Positions 1 through 13,600 of a stretch of DNA of 64,000 nt are shown piece after piece. This DNA comes from Ochotona curzoniae (lineage: Eukaryota; Chordata; Mammalia; Lagomorpha; Ochotonidae). A program made the translations under genes and the position numbers. The stretch spans positions 13,280,918 through 13,344,917 of the forward strand of contig NW_024467101.1 in the NCBI RefSeq assembly GCF_017591425.1, written 5' to 3'. The stretch's first letter is position 1, and each line of letters starts with the position of its first letter. Below the pieces are notes generated by a model, which saw only the letters and a program-made list of their open reading frames with translations, searched no databases and was not told the origin of the DNA.

Positions 1-689
1 TGGGTTTTATTTATGTTGCCAGCCTGTATGAGTCAGACGTGGAGGTGGGGCGTGTCAGGGACTAGATATGTGTGTGGGTCTGGGGGCATGTGGCTTAAGG
101 ATTGTCTTCCGCTCAGGGTCTGGGCAGGGAGTACTGTTTGAAAGACATGGCAGGGTGAAAACGTCCTGAGAGAGACAAAATCAGAACCTTAAAGAGGGCA
201 AGTGGGTCGCCGTGACTCCCCCTGGAGCCCAAGGTGTTCGTTAGCCTGGCGTGGGTTTGAGGAGGTCCGTCTCCGTGGGCAGGTTCCAGTGGGAGGAGAA
301 CATGCAGGAGTCTGGCTCCTGTTTTGTGTGCCAGTCAGGCAGAGAGAAGCCGGAGCCAGTGGCTGAGAGTGAGGCTCGGTTGTGAACAGAAGGAACTTTG
401 GGAAAAGACAGATCTTTCCTGCGATTGGCTGGTGAACTTGTGAATGATGACCACTCATGTGAGTGGCAAGAAACGGCCACGGCTCTGCCTTCCCAACTCC
501 ACGTGTGTGCATCTCCGTGTCTGGTGCCCTGTCTCCTGCTGTTTGTCAGGGACACCCAAGAGTTACCAGGTGCATCTTGCATTCTCCCTTTGGTTGTTGG
601 CAGCCGGGGGCAAAGGTGGCTCGGCGGTAACAGCACCTTTGTTTGTGCAGTGCAGGGGCAGTTTCACAAAGGACCGCTTTCACCAGTGT

Positions 690-830
690 TATCTCGCTTT
701 GACTCCCCGCAACTACCCCTGGGAAAAGTGGGTGTGATCGTCCCCACTTTGCAGATGAGCGGACTGAGGCTTGAGAGGCCGTAGCGGGTTACCTAGATCA
801 CAGGCCTAGCAAGAGACCCAACGGCCCCAG
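690..830 (-). repeat. MIR remnant
   Basis: Antisense MIR core: CCCACTTTGCAGATGAGCGG, then ACTGAGGCTTGAGAGG and a TTACCTAGATCACAGGCCTA-like segment. Confidence 0.6.
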
Positions 831-1384
831 TCCTTTGGCCTTTCATGTCACCAAAACCCAAATGAACTCTGCCTCACCCTGAGCCTGGCTGCACTGCTGG
901 GAGCTGTTGGCATTGCAGGCCCAGGGAAAGGCTGTTGTTGAGTGTTAAGAGTTCAAGGCGTCTTCGAAAAGTTTGTGGAAAACGCATAGAATGCTTCTAA
1001 AATTATTTGTGCCCAAAGAGCTTTTGAATTGCATTTCCCATGAACTTTTTTAAGTCTCCTCATATCGAGGAGATTTAGAACTGAGTTTGTTTACTCAGGG
1101 TGGGCTTTGTGAGCTCTCATGGTAACCCTTTCCTTCCAGACCAGAGGTATTTCTGTATGTAGGGGTGGCCCTAGCTTGAAGAGCATGTGATAGCTGGACA
1201 TGTCTCCTGTACAGTCAGTGAGGAAAGTCCTCTATTTGCCTGATGCTTAAAGGAGTAAAACCGGCTCACTATTTTGTTGTTGTTGTTTTGTGCTTGCTAG
1301 GAGCTAGATGTACTATGCCAGGTACTTTGGATGTCTGATCTTAAAGAATTTACACATGACCCAAGGAGATGGGCATTAGTATCT

Positions 1385-1550
1385 GCCCTCTCTGCAGGCG
1401 AGCTTGACCCTAAGGCTCAGAGAGGTTAAATAACTTGTGCAAGGTCCCACAGCTCGGTGGGTGTGGGAGGGGGCAGTGGTGGGAGAGCAGTAGAGGTGTG
1501 GTTGGAACCCAGAAGCTTGAGTTCAGGACCTAAAGATTTTAACACAGTGC
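1385..1550 (-). repeat. MIR remnant
   Basis: Antisense MIR: GGCTCAGAGAGGTTAAATAA, then CTTGTGCAAGGTCCCACAGC and GGTTGGAACCCAGAAGC. Confidence 0.75.
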
Positions 1551-1670
1551 CTGGCTGCTTGGGATCCAGTCTGGATTTTGGCACTATCATGTGTCAGGGC
1601 TGAGGACTGGATGGTCCCCCATGAGAAGTGTGACCATCAAGACCCCTTGCCCCTCTCCCTTGTTTTTCAG

Positions 1671-1712
1671 ATTGACCCCAAGGTGGCCTTTCCCCGAAGA
1701 GCCCAGCCCAAG
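1671..1712 (+). CDS. MSI1: MSI1 exon (about exon 5), linker between RRM1 and RRM2
   Basis: Fourteen codons, [14 protein letters not shown] (residues 90-103), after acceptor TTTTTCAG and before donor GTAGGT; phase 0 at both ends. Confidence 0.95.
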
Positions 1713-4700
1713 GTAGGTGTGTCTGTGTCTGGGGCTATTGGGGGGATGCCTCTATCATCTCTGGCAACTCCAGGCAGTGATTTTCCCTGCATTCCCTCAC
1801 AGGGCAGAGGTTGTTTCTGGAATGTCTGAGGTGTTTCAGGAATGGGTTGGGGCAGGAAGAAGGTATTCTCTGTGCCCTGGCTCTCTGGAACGAAGGCATG
1901 CACACATCTTCTCCACCTGATTTCTGGGGTGCACTGGAAAGGGAGGGAGGGGAACTGCTCCAGGGCAGGGGACACTTGGTCCTAGAAGACCCTGTCCTTG
2001 GCCCCCTGGGTGTCCTCCTGACCTCTTAGATCCCAGTCCAGGGCCTCTGGGGGTCAAACACAGGGCAGGCTTACCCCCTGAGGCTGACCCAGATCCTGGG
2101 CCCAGGAGCTCCTTCTGGCTCCCCAACCCTCCTCCTCCTCCTCCCTCTGCGGTGTGAGATGAGTTGGGTTTGCAAAGGGGGAGGGGACAATGAGGTCTGT
2201 CATCTGTTGTCCTTCAACTTAGGCCTGTAACTTCTCCCCCAAAGCACATTCTTTAGCTTGAGCAGGTTCTTCTGGGGACAGGGAGAGGGGGTTTAGGAAG
2301 CTGAATGTTGAGCCATTGAATAATACAGTACTCAACGTGTGTCACAGGGCACAGACCTAAAATTCCATGCCAGGCCTCCAGGGTACCTGCCCAGATCTTC
2401 ATTTCTAAGCGATGGGATTTAGGGGACATGAGAAAAGGCTGACCACAATACAGGCTGACTGATCACATGGTCTAAAACTGGGTCCTTCCCAGTGAATTGC
2501 AGGTGTCGTCTTTGCAAAGGTGCTGGTAGGAGCTGGAGGGTGGGGGTGAGGCGTCAGATTCTGGGTCCCCCAGCTCCTGCAAGGGTGAAAGGAGAGGGAT
2601 GGTTTCAGGAGACAGGAAAGGGGGCATCTCTGGCAGGGACCCAGGCCAGGGCCTGAAAGGAATTACGGAGCAGGTATTGGGAGGAAGCCACACCAGGGAG
2701 CACATGGTCGGAATTGGGTTAATTCCATTAAGCAGTTTGGTGACAGAAGGTGCTTTAGTGTTAGGATGGGGCTGGGAATTGCCGCGGATTAGCCATGCGC
2801 TCCTGGGGTAATTAGGACCATGTGTTCTTCCTAAAACAGGGCTGGGGCCACTGGGCTGCCAGAGGTTGGGCTGGGAGGAGGTTGATGAGGAAAATGTCGG
2901 CCCGGCATGGAGTTCGGGGAGACCCTGTGATGGCCCTGAGGTCCCCCGGGAGAGCCAACAGGGCCTGTAAGTTAGGCTGCAGGGTCTGGGTGGACTCACC
3001 TGCCGCCTCCCCCACCCTACCCCACCCCGTGTTGCGAGTCCTTGGGGAAGACATTTTCCAGGTGCACACCCCAGTGCCTGGAGACAGCAGGAGCGTGTGC
3101 AGGAGCCATCCAGAATGCAGGGTGCACAGCTGCCCAAGACAGACCTAGAGGCAGGGATCCAAGAAGGAGCTGGGAATGGGGGGATGCTTCAGAGAGGCTG
3201 GGGCCACAGAGAGCTTGTCAGCTGGCATCCTGGCAGGGGGGCTTGAGCCCCTGCTGGTGACCACAGGCCACAGCACTCAGATGCCCACTTTCTCATTCCC
3301 TCCCTGGAACAGATGGTGACTCGAACCAAGAAGATCTTTGTAGGGGGTCTCTCGGTCAACACCACGGTGGAGGACGTGAAGCAGTATTTTGAACAGTTCG
3401 GGAAGGTGGGTCCTAACCCAGAGTGTGCGTGTTGGGGGCAGGAATGGGGGGGAGGAGTTTGCTAGAGCAGCAAGGCCGCTGGAGGGGGCGTCAGAAGCAA
3501 GCAGGGGACCTGCCAGGTCATCCCGGGTTCTGCCGAGCTGGGCTGTGTCCTCCTGCGGGTGAGGCCAGGTCTCAGGCCCATCTCTGGGCCTCAGGCCCCT
3601 GGTGTCCCCAGGGAAGGTAAGCAGCACAGTAGCGCCCCTGTTGTTGCCTGTCCTTTGTATTTTTCTCTCCTACTTATCTTCATTCTCCCAAGGGAGACTG
3701 TGCTCCCTCCTGGAGCCAGTTCAATTCAGTCACTCCTCCTCAGCCTCCTGGGAGTTTGCACCTGTCCAGGCCACGGGGTTGTTGTACCTCACCCACCAAC
3801 CACCACTCCTTCCTGGTGAGGATGATAAGGCAGTAATAAATACACCTCCAGGTTGCACTCTGCAGCCTGCCTGCATGGGCCAGAAAGCTTGGAGTAGGAA
3901 CTGGGGGGCTGCTGATTCCCTGCATAGGTAATGGGGAACAGAAGGGATCACCTCGAATCCCCAATCTGGCCCAGAGGACTGACTGTCAGCCCTGAGATGC
4001 ACAGAGCTTAAAATTCTGGGCCTACATAGGAAGAGATAGGCTATGGAAATGTAGGTGTGGTGATGATGTCAGACAATAGGATGTCCCCAGAAAAGTGAGC
4101 ACCCCATAACGAAGTTGGCCAAGAGGAGCCCTAGGTGTGAAGTTTATGGGCAGGAGGGCTGCCCTGCTGTTAGGGGTTGGCAGCCCTGGTCTCTCGGGTG
4201 ACCCAGGTAGGAGGCTCTATTTTTCCCCATCAAGACCCGGTGGAGTTCCCGGGATTGCCAGAGGTGGCTGGGGAAATGCGCCGAGCCACTGGGGCGCTAG
4301 CTGGCGGACCGGCTGGGGTGGGCGGAGGGTGCCCTGGGCGGCAGCGGATGCCGAGGTGTGAGAGCCAGAGGCCGGGGCGCAGGCGCGTCGGTGGGGACCT
4401 GGGTCGGGCGGCCCTGGGCCCCCGGAGGGAAGGGTGCTCCTGGGAAGCAGCAGGCCGGGCTCGGCTCCGGCGGGGTGTCTTTTGTGTCTGAGCGCCGAGC
4501 ATTAGAGCTCGCACTAATCTGATCCAGCAGCTGTGATTGGAGGCCGCCTGCCCCCGGGGCCGGCGTTGCCATGGCGACCGGGCCCCAGGAGAAGCCGTCA
4601 GCGGCCGTGTCTTTTGTTCGGGCCTAAATCGGCGGTTGGCATGTGAAACCGGCCCGGGGAGGCCAGGGGGAGCCGCAGAATAGGCTGCCAGGGAGCGCGG

Positions 4701-7637
4701 GGGACAGCCGGGAATGCCAAGGGCCCTGCGGCGGGGGGCCCCCCGCCCGGATCGAGGGGCCGCCGCCGAGGGGGAAACAATGGTCAGCCGCCATGGCTGC
4801 CACTCAGGCTTAGCGGCCGCCGAACTTGGCGGCTCCCACTGGTCAGCAGGCCCCGGTCGTCTCCCCCTCCCCCGCTCCCACCGCGCGAGCCCCCCTGCCT
4901 CTGGGTTCCCATGGCGACCAAAGCCTATTAAGGACACTGGGCTCCCTCCCCTCAGCTGGCCCCAGGAGGGGACTCCGATGGAGGGTACCCTGGACAGCCC
5001 CCCTTTTCCCTTGGACCCACTCTCCTTCTGGCCCTGACTTCCACCCTGCTGTCCCTGGAAGGGAGGTCTCTGTCCAGGCCAGGAGCCCAGGTGAAAAAAG
5101 TGTGAAGAGGACCACAGGGATGTTGGGCTTGGGAACAGGCTGGTAGGACCTTGGCGTTGGCCTGAATCTGTGGGTCAGGCAAGAAGTCAGAGCTTCCGGA
5201 TTAGGGAGGGAAAAGGGTGTGGTTCCCCGCAGTCACTCAGTCCATGCCAACCTTGATTGAGTCAAGGTGCTGGGTGGGTAGGCTGCTGGTGGCTTCCTCC
5301 TGGCAGCTCAAGCCGGTGCTGTGGGCTGCTCCCGCCCTAGCTTTGCACACTCCCTAAGGGGACCATGCACCCTTGTTTATTAAGCACTTACTACATCCCA
5401 GGTGCTACCTGTTCAGTGTTTGGCGCCAGATCTCATTTAACTGTTCTCCCCTGAGGTTAAGCGCTGTATGACCATTTTATTGATGTAGAATCCACATCAC
5501 AGAGACATGGAGCCCTTGGCACAGGCCCACCCAACCAGCCACTGCAGGACAGACTGTGCCTTATCATGCATGGTTTTGTCTGGGTTTCCTTTGACCATCA
5601 GTTAAGCCTGGAGTGTGGGAGCTCGGGGAAGAGGGGTAGGCACATGTCTGGCACTTGAAGTGTGGGCAGTCTAGCTGATTTGAAGTTGGGATGTCAAATG
5701 GGTCTCTAAGATTGCCAGGGAGTGAGGAACACCAGGCAGGAAGGGCAGTCTCATTCTCTTCTGGCGCCTACTGCCCCCTGACACTGTGGGGTCTGGGATC
5801 TGCTAGGAGAAGGCAGGTCCCCCCCAACGCCTCCCACCCCACCATGTAGCTTGATGCCTAAGGAGAGCTGCAGGACCACTTCTAGTTCAAGGTGTGCCCT
5901 GTCTGCTTGCCTGACACAAGGGAGGCCCCTTAGAAGTCACGTAGCAGACCTGGACCTAGAAGAGGGAGAGGGGTCGGGGAGAACCCCAGAACCTGAGAAG
6001 TTTTCCTTTCTCCTTTGGCTGTCTGACCACGATAGGGGTGGAGTGGGGGCTGACCTAAGATGGAGAGGAGCCCTTGGAAGCAGCCCGAAGGTGAGCCAGG
6101 CGTGAGTTCAGAGAGCAAGAAAGAGGCACAGGCAAGACTCAGGCAAGGAGAAGGAGGTGGGACGTGGGCAGAGAGGCCGAGGTTTGGGGCCCATCCAGCT
6201 CCCTACGGGGATGTGTTGAGGGAACAACAAGAAGAGGGAGGGTCCCTGAAGCTGGTGCAGAGGTCAGCCCTCCTCAGCCCTAAGTCCCTTTCCCCTCCCC
6301 CAGTTGGTGGGAGGCAGGCAGCACAGGCACTGAACTCCACTTGGTTTAATTACAGCCTCTAGCAAAAGGAAACCTCAATTAGAGGAACAGATCTGTACCA
6401 GAAGAGGGGAGTTGAGTCTAGCTGCTGTCCTCCTGGCCTTTTGCATAAAGGGAAGAAGCTTTTGCTTCCCTGTTTCATATTTCTGTCTCTCTAGCACCCT
6501 CCCTCCCCCACTGCTCTCTGCTGCTTCCTCCTCCCCAGCTTGGTCTGGAACTTGCTGTGTGACTTTGAGCAGGCGGCTTCACCTCTCTGAGCCTATTCCC
6601 TTAGCTATAGAGTGGGACTCTAACCCTGCAGGGGAAGGGAAGTAGGGCCTAGTGCCAAGCATACATTTGGACCTTAACACATGCAGGCTAAGCCCAGCTG
6701 AGGATCTGCTGGTTTCTGTGGCAGATCAAAGCCCAGAGTGGGCCAGAGGGGGGAGGGCAGCGGGTTGGGAGAACCCCTGATCACGGGCTGTGGTGGGTCT
6801 TTCACCCACCCCACTCCACCCGCTCTCCTCACCCACTGTGTCCACGGGTTCTCATGGCAGGCTCTGTTTCAGGTGGACGACGCCATGCTGATGTTTGACA
6901 AAACCACCAACCGGCACCGAGGTGAGGGTTCCCCCTACCTCCTTCCCAGGCTGGCCCCGGGGGTGGGTAGGGGGGTCTGTGGTCAGCCAGGGGGCCGCAG
7001 GTCACAGCTACCCTTTCATCTTGCCTCCTGACATCCTATCCCCGAGGATCTGCATCCTCTCTCCAGCCTGGCCTTACAGAAGCCTTTTGTCCGGCCGTTT
7101 CCTGTGCGAGAAACTTGCCCGACTGCAGACACCCGAGAGGGGCAGAGGAGCAGCCCTGCCGCCCCTCCCTCACTGGGGTCTGCTTCTGCCCGGGGCTCAC
7201 CTTGTCCCTGGTAACCAGACCCTGGACCAGGCAGCCCCAGGGTCAGGCCAGCCCTTCAGCCTCAGCCGCCCAGCCCCCTGTCCCCACGTGGTGGTGGGGC
7301 ATCTGGGCCACACCGTGGCTCTGCCTGCATGGCTTTCTCCCAAGGGCCCTGCCTTCTGATCCCAGCCCAGCCCCTGCGCAGCACACCCAGGAGGGAGGCA
7401 GGGCTGTTTCAGGGCTCAGGGGAGCTTCTTGGGCCCTCTGGAAGTGAGGGTGTGATTTGTGTTTGTGTCCATGTGCGTGACTGTGACCAGATCCAAAAGC
7501 AAGGGTTACTTTAAAAGATTCATAAGAAATGAGAGTGAAAAAAAGGATTGTATTTTTGTGCTCCCCCACCAAAAAAAAATTTTGTTTAAATCCCTGCATC
7601 ATTTTTTTCTCCGTGTACTTTTTGAAGGTGCCTGATA

Positions 7638-7672
<35 letters not shown>

Positions 7673-10600
7673 CGTGTCAAGATCAGGATGCATGTGTAGA
7701 GCACCAGTCGTGTCTGTGTGACATAGGAGTGTGTGTGTGTCCCTGCGGGTGCACCTGCGTGTGTCTCTGGAGAGATGTTTGTTTGGGTCTCCCTCTGTGT
7801 AGGTTTGACTGAACGTTCCTGGGGATCTTTCTGTCCTATTTGGAAAGAACCAGACAGAGAGAAAAAAGGCCCAAGGAAGGCACTGTCCCCTCTGACTGTA
7901 GGCTGCACATACACGACTCAACCCGCCTTGGCTGGAAAAGACTCACTCATCAGTGACGCCTGTGCTGGATAGACAGCCTTCTTCCTTGTCATGGCTCCTT
8001 ACACAACCCCCTCTAACAGCGGCTCACGGAGCATTTATGCTGTATTAAGTACAATAAGCCATCTAGAGGTGATTTCACTTATGGAAGTTGTGCGTAGGTT
8101 CTGTGCTGGAATTATGACATTTTATTTTTTTATGAAAGATTTGTTTAGTTATTTGAAAGGCAGAGCAACAGAGAGGGAAGGAGAAACAAGAAGAAAGAGA
8201 TCTTCCATCCACTGGTTCGTTTCCAAAATGGCTGTAACTGCTGGGAGTAGACGAGGCTAGAGGCAGGAGCCGGGAGCTGCATCATGTTTTCCTCCATGGG
8301 TGGCAGGTGTTCAAGTACCTGGGCCATCTTTTTGCTGCCTCCCAAGAACATAAGCAAGGGAGCTAAAGTAGAAGCACAGCCAGGACCGGAACTGGCAGTC
8401 TGACATAGGATGCCATCATCTCATGTGGCGACTTAACCCTCCATGCCACAACACAGGCCTCTGCCAAGCCACTTTGTATCAGAGACTTGAACATGCCCAG
8501 GTATAGGGCTTCCTGGAACCAGTCCTCTAGGACACCAAGAAACCACTGTGTCTTCGCTGCTACTCATCACCTTCTGACTTGCTGTGTGACCTTGTGCAGG
8601 TTCCCTCACTTCCCTGGGCCCTGGCTTTCTCATCCTGTGTGTAATTTAGAACTTGAAACCCTGTCTCAGCAGGTGGTTGAGACACTCCTGGCTGTGGGCA
8701 GAGCCTTTCATTAACTCTCAGACACTCACCCGCAAGAGAGAGGAGCTGCGGTATTTGGTATTCCTGTGACCCCGGAGCTGGAGTTTAACCCTGAGCCCGG
8801 CTTCTGACCCCGCCTTTGCACTTTGTCCAACCTCTAGGGTTCGGGTTTGTCACGTTCGAGAGCGAGGACATCGTGGAGAAAGTGTGTGAAATCCACTTCC
8901 ATGAAATTAACAACAAAATGGTGAGCCGGGGGTAGAAGCAGAGAGACAGAGAAAATGGGCTTCTGTGAAGTTCTGGGGTTCCGGAGGCAGGAAGGGCCTC
9001 CTGGGGAGTGGGACACCCCCTGAGAATCCTCAGGCCAATGACTTCCCATCTCTGGGCCTCAGTTTCTTTATCTGTTACCCAGGAGAAGCACCAGCACCCC
9101 ATCACAGGGTGTATGTAAGCAGCCCATGAACCGCTGCTTGCAAAGCTGTGTCCACCGTGCTGGGCCCCTAGTGAATGCCCCCTTAAGTGCTACAAGTAGA
9201 AGACCTGTTGGGGTCCAGGAGGGACGTTGACCCGAGGTCTGGAAGGAGGACTGACCACCAGGTCTCGTTGCAGGTGGAATGTAAGAAAGCTCAGCCAAAG
9301 GAGGTGATGTCGCCCACTGGCTCAGCCCGGGGAAGGTCTCGAGTCATGCCCTATGGAATGGACGCTTTCATGCTGGGCATCGGCATGCTGGGTATGTCCC
9401 GGGCCTGCACCCGGGGCTCCTCCCTGCCTGGAACTGCTTGTCGGCGCTACCAGGAGCTGCGTGGGTGTTTCACCTCATCAGTGGTCTGCCCTTGGCTCTG
9501 AGTCACTGGGCAGCAGCCCCTGACCAGGGATCTCAAGTTTGACCGTCCTACCCCACGTTGGGGTGGCTAGGTTGTGGGGTGCTGCCCTCTGGTGGTAGTC
9601 ATGAGAATGGTCCATCTACCCTGTATTCATCAGTTCTCTGTCCATCTCTCCATCTGGTCAATAGCTATTAAGCACCTGTGTATACCAGGGCACTATTCCA
9701 GGCATTGTAACAATGACTTCCCTGAGCTTTATGGTGTGGAAAGATCATTAGGAAAACAGATTTACGATGGAGTATAGGTTGCCAAGGGAGTGTGGCCATA
9801 GGAAACTTGACCTAGACTTGGAGAGGCCAGATGATAAGTAACATTTTTTTAAGATTTATTTATTTTTATTGGAAAGTCATATTTACAGAGAGAAGGAAAG
9901 ACAGAGAGAAAGATGTTCTACCTGCTGGTTCACTCTCCAAGAACTGAGCCAATCCGAAGCCTAGAGCCAGGAGCTTCCTCTGGGTCTTCCATGTGGGTGC
10001 AGGGCCCCAAGACTCTAGGCCATCCTCTACTGGTTTCCCAGGCCACAAGCAGGGAGCTAGAAGGGAAGTGGAGCAGCCAGGATGTGAACCGGCGCCCATA
10101 TGGGATCCGGCACATGCAAGGCAAGACTTCAGCCACTTGGGCTTTCATGCCGAGCCTAATAAGTAACATTTAAGCTGATTCAGCAGCTTGAGTATGAGCC
10201 AGCTATGGGAGAGTGGGGGAACAGGGAAAGTGTTCTAGGGAGGGGAACTGACAGGTTCAAAGGACCATTGGAAAAGCAAAAAAAAAAAGAGGGCTGCCTC
10301 TTCTTATCATTCAGTTAACAGTACCTGAGAGGCAAGACACGCCCTCATGGGGCTGCCCTTCAAGGAATAGACCAGATTGGTGGGCACAGAGTGCAAGAGG
10401 CTGGGAAGGCGAAAACCACCACAAGCCACAGATGTTGATCTGTATCTGGGACCCAGGAGGGAGAGTGGAGACATCTGTACTTGGCCCAGGCAGCTTAGCC
10501 CTCCCTGGAAGGAACAAGTGTAGGGTGGGTCTTCCTGCTGGACACAGGAGCAGGGGCTCATGGACAGGCCCTCTGGGACTTCCCAGAGCAGCAGGGCAGG

Positions 10601-13600
10601 GGGTGAGCTGGAGGATCAGGCCAGGAAGAGGTCGGGGAGGTGGGCATTTGTAGGCGGGGCACAGGCTTCCCTTGAAGACTGGTTGTGTAGGGTTTTTCTT
10701 TTTTCCAGATTTCTTTTGTTTGAGTTACAGAGAGTAAGAGGGAGAGACAGAGAGCTCTTTCATCTGCTAGTTCACTCCCCGAAGGTCTGCAGTGGCTGCT
10801 GCTAGGCTGGTCTTAATCCAGGAAGCTGGAGCTTCTTCCAGGTCTCCCACATGGCTGCAGAGGCCCAAGAAGTTGGGCCAGCTTTTGCTGCATTTTCAGA
10901 CACATTAGCAGGGAGCTGGATCAGAAGTTGAGCAACCAGGACTTGAATCCCATATGGGAAGTTGGCACCACAGCACTGGCCCATTGTTGTTTCTTCTTAG
11001 CTCTCTCTCTCTCTCTCTCTTTTTTAAAAATTTGTTTCTTTTTATTGGAAGCATACCTTTACAGAGAAAAGGAGAGACAAAGATCTTTCATCCACTGGTT
11101 CACTCCCCAAGTAGCCACAATGGTCTGAACTGAGCCAATCCAAAGCCAGGAGGCAGGAGCTTCTTTTGGGTCTCCCACATGGGTGCAGGGTCCTAAGGCT
11201 TTGGGCCATCTTCTGTTGCTTTCCCAGGCCACAAGCAGGGAGGTAGAAGGGAAATGGAACAGCCTGGACACAAACCAGCACCTGTATGGGATGCCAGCTC
11301 CACAAGGTAGAGGATTAGCCCTCTTATACCACTGCATCAACCCTGTTAACTATTTGGAAGCGATTCTAACCACCCAAAAGAGTGGCAGAAGTAGGACAGC
11401 GCAAAGAACTTAAAAAAATTTTTTTTCAACATTTATTTTTATTTGAAAGGCAAAGAAAGAAACAAAGACAAACAGAGAAAGAGCTCCCATCTTGCTAGTT
11501 CAATTTCCAAATGCCTGCAATAGCTGGGGCTGGGCCAGGCCAAAGCCAGGAGCCCAGAACTCCACCCAGGTCTCCTGTGTGAGTGGCAAGGACCTGTATC
11601 AGCACCCAGGCACCCTGGGATGGGAGGTAGGATCCCAACCTAGTAAACTACCACATCACGTGCCCAACGTCTACCCCCTTTTATCAGATTCACCTGCCGG
11701 TGCAGCTGTAGCATAGTCGACTTCTTAAAGTCATATTGATAGGTTATCATCTAATCTGTTTTTGAGTTTTTCAGGTTCATCAATTAACCTGATAATGTGT
11801 TTTTGGCATATGGTTGCTCTCCAAAGACGGAGGCTAAAACCAGGTCTAACTTGTCCTGTCTCTTTAAATCCCTTTGATAAAGAAGCTTCCTTTTTTTCCC
11901 CCACCTTTTCTTAAAGGTGATTCGTGAGCTGGCTTCACTTCCATTTCAAAGACAAAAAAAAAAGAAGGAAAAAAAGAGAATCTTGTAGTGAAATCAGTGG
12001 TCCAGGACCTGGGAGCCAGCCAGATCTGAATTTGAATCCCTTTCCGCAATCATTTCTCACTGTACAGCTGTTCCTTGGGAAGACGGAATAAAGCAGGAGC
12101 CGAGTTCAGATCATTATCCTCAGTGCAATGAAAGGGAAATTCAGGGTGACACAGCAGAGCCTGCGAGTGACAGGCAGGGGGACTCCCTGAGACCCAGGCA
12201 GTGAGAACTCGGTCGTGCAATTCATCTGGAGGAATGTTCCAGACAGGGGCACTGGCATGTGCAAAGGCTGCCAGGTAGGGGTGAGCTCAGCCAGTCCGAG
12301 GCTAGTGGCTGCAGCAGGGGGGAGGGGCATAGGAAGGATGGCTGGAGGGAGGGACAGAATGTGGGAGATGAGACCAGGAGGGCCCAGAGCACCAAGAGTT
12401 TCTGCTTATTCGCAGCCAAGGAAAAAAAAAAAAAATCACCTCTCAGCCTCGATCTTGTCTGTAAAAAATGGAATTCCTAATAATGCCTGCATGTTGGGCT
12501 TGCTTGTGCCATTTAGCAATACAATGATGTGGACAATACGATAGGCACAGAACACAGCGCCTGTGGCAAGCATTCGGAAAGAGGACTGTATGTTAAATCC
12601 CCGTCCAAGGCAGGGATGGGGGCAGGAAGCAGGTCAGCTGTGTCCCCCTCCCCATCCCACCTTCAGTGGGGTTCATGCTGTGGGTGAGGCATCTTACACT
12701 GTCTCCTCATCCCATCAGGTTACCCAGGTTTCCAGGCCACGACCTACGCCAGCCGGAGTTACACAGGCCTCGCCCCTGGCTACACCTACCAGTTCCCCGG
12801 TGAGTCCTTCGTGTTGGGTGTCCACCTGCTGTCCGCATGTTCTCCATTTCCCAGGGCAGTCTGACTCCTCGGGGTGGTGGGCAGGGTGGGGGTGAGGGTG
12901 CATGGCTGGGGTGTCTGCCTGCTGGAGGCTTGGAAGGAAGGGCATGTCTTAGGAAGGAGAGCCCCCCTCCCCACCCTCTCCCCACGCCTTCCCAGAAGCC
13001 AGGGGCGGTGCTCCTGCATGGCTCCCTCCTCCCCCAGGCATTCCCTCTGTCTGCATCCCACTTTCCTTCCTCTCCACCCTGCCCCGGGTTGCCACTTCCA
13101 CCAAAGAGGGCGTCGGGCTTATGGTGGGTGCCTCATCCAGGGTCAGCTTTGGTCGTGTCTTCCCGGACACATCTGCCACATCCACGTTCTGTGCCAAACC
13201 CCGTCTAGGCCAGACAAGACCATCTGAAACCCCGCATGCTGAAAAGCGACCTTGAGATCATTCTCATGGCCACAAACACTCACTTACAGTCCAGTGAGGC
13301 AATCTTAGCGGATCTGAGAGCCAGGGGCAGGAGGTCCCACGAAGAGGTGTCTTTCCCACTGGTTCACTCCCCCCAAATGGCTGCAACATCCTGGGCTGGC
13401 CAGGTAAAAGCCAGGATTCAAGAGCTGCATCCGGGTCTCCCACATGCGTGGCGGGGGAACAGATGTTCAGGCCATTTGCCTGTGCTTTCCCAGCTGCAAC
13501 AACAGGGAGCCAGATCAGAAGTGGAGCAGCTGGGATGTGAGCCAGTATTCTGACATGGGATGCTGGCATTGCAGGTTAACCCACTGGGCCACATTGCTGC

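Larger units (their letters stand above)
1..1670 (+). other. MSI1: MSI1 intron 4 (3' part)
   Basis: No exon seen. RRM1 coding sequence is absent, so the preceding exon lies upstream of the window. Contains two MIR remnants and otherwise unremarkable sequence. Confidence 0.75.
4150..4960 (+). promoter_or_regulatory. CpG island and candidate neural enhancer in MSI1 intron 6
   Basis: A block of markedly high G+C and CpG density lies within a CpG-poor intron (3406-6872) and contains no SINE. It carries two RFX X-box-like palindromes, a SOX-type AACAATGG (4776-4783) and a second SOX-like CTTTTGTT near 4611. It also has inverted homeodomain cores ATTAG (4501-4505) and CTAAT (4514-4518), E-box CAGCTG (4528-4533) and a YY1-like GCCGCCATGG (4787-4796). 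From memory, mouse Msi1 has a neural stem-cell enhancer in its sixth intron that responds to RFX4. By my exon count this is the same intron. An alternative promoter role is possible. Confidence 0.6.

Noticed and set aside
2472..3137. 221-codon minus-strand open frame
   Set aside because: Lies in an MSI1 intron, no splice context, no CpG promoter, no recognisable domain.
4230..4937. 235-codon minus-strand frame in the MSI1 intron 6 CpG island
   Set aside because: Composition-driven; the enhancer-like motifs explain the region better.
7243..7914. Open frame with a Thr-His repeat
   Set aside because: Translation of the (GT)n microsatellite on the minus strand.
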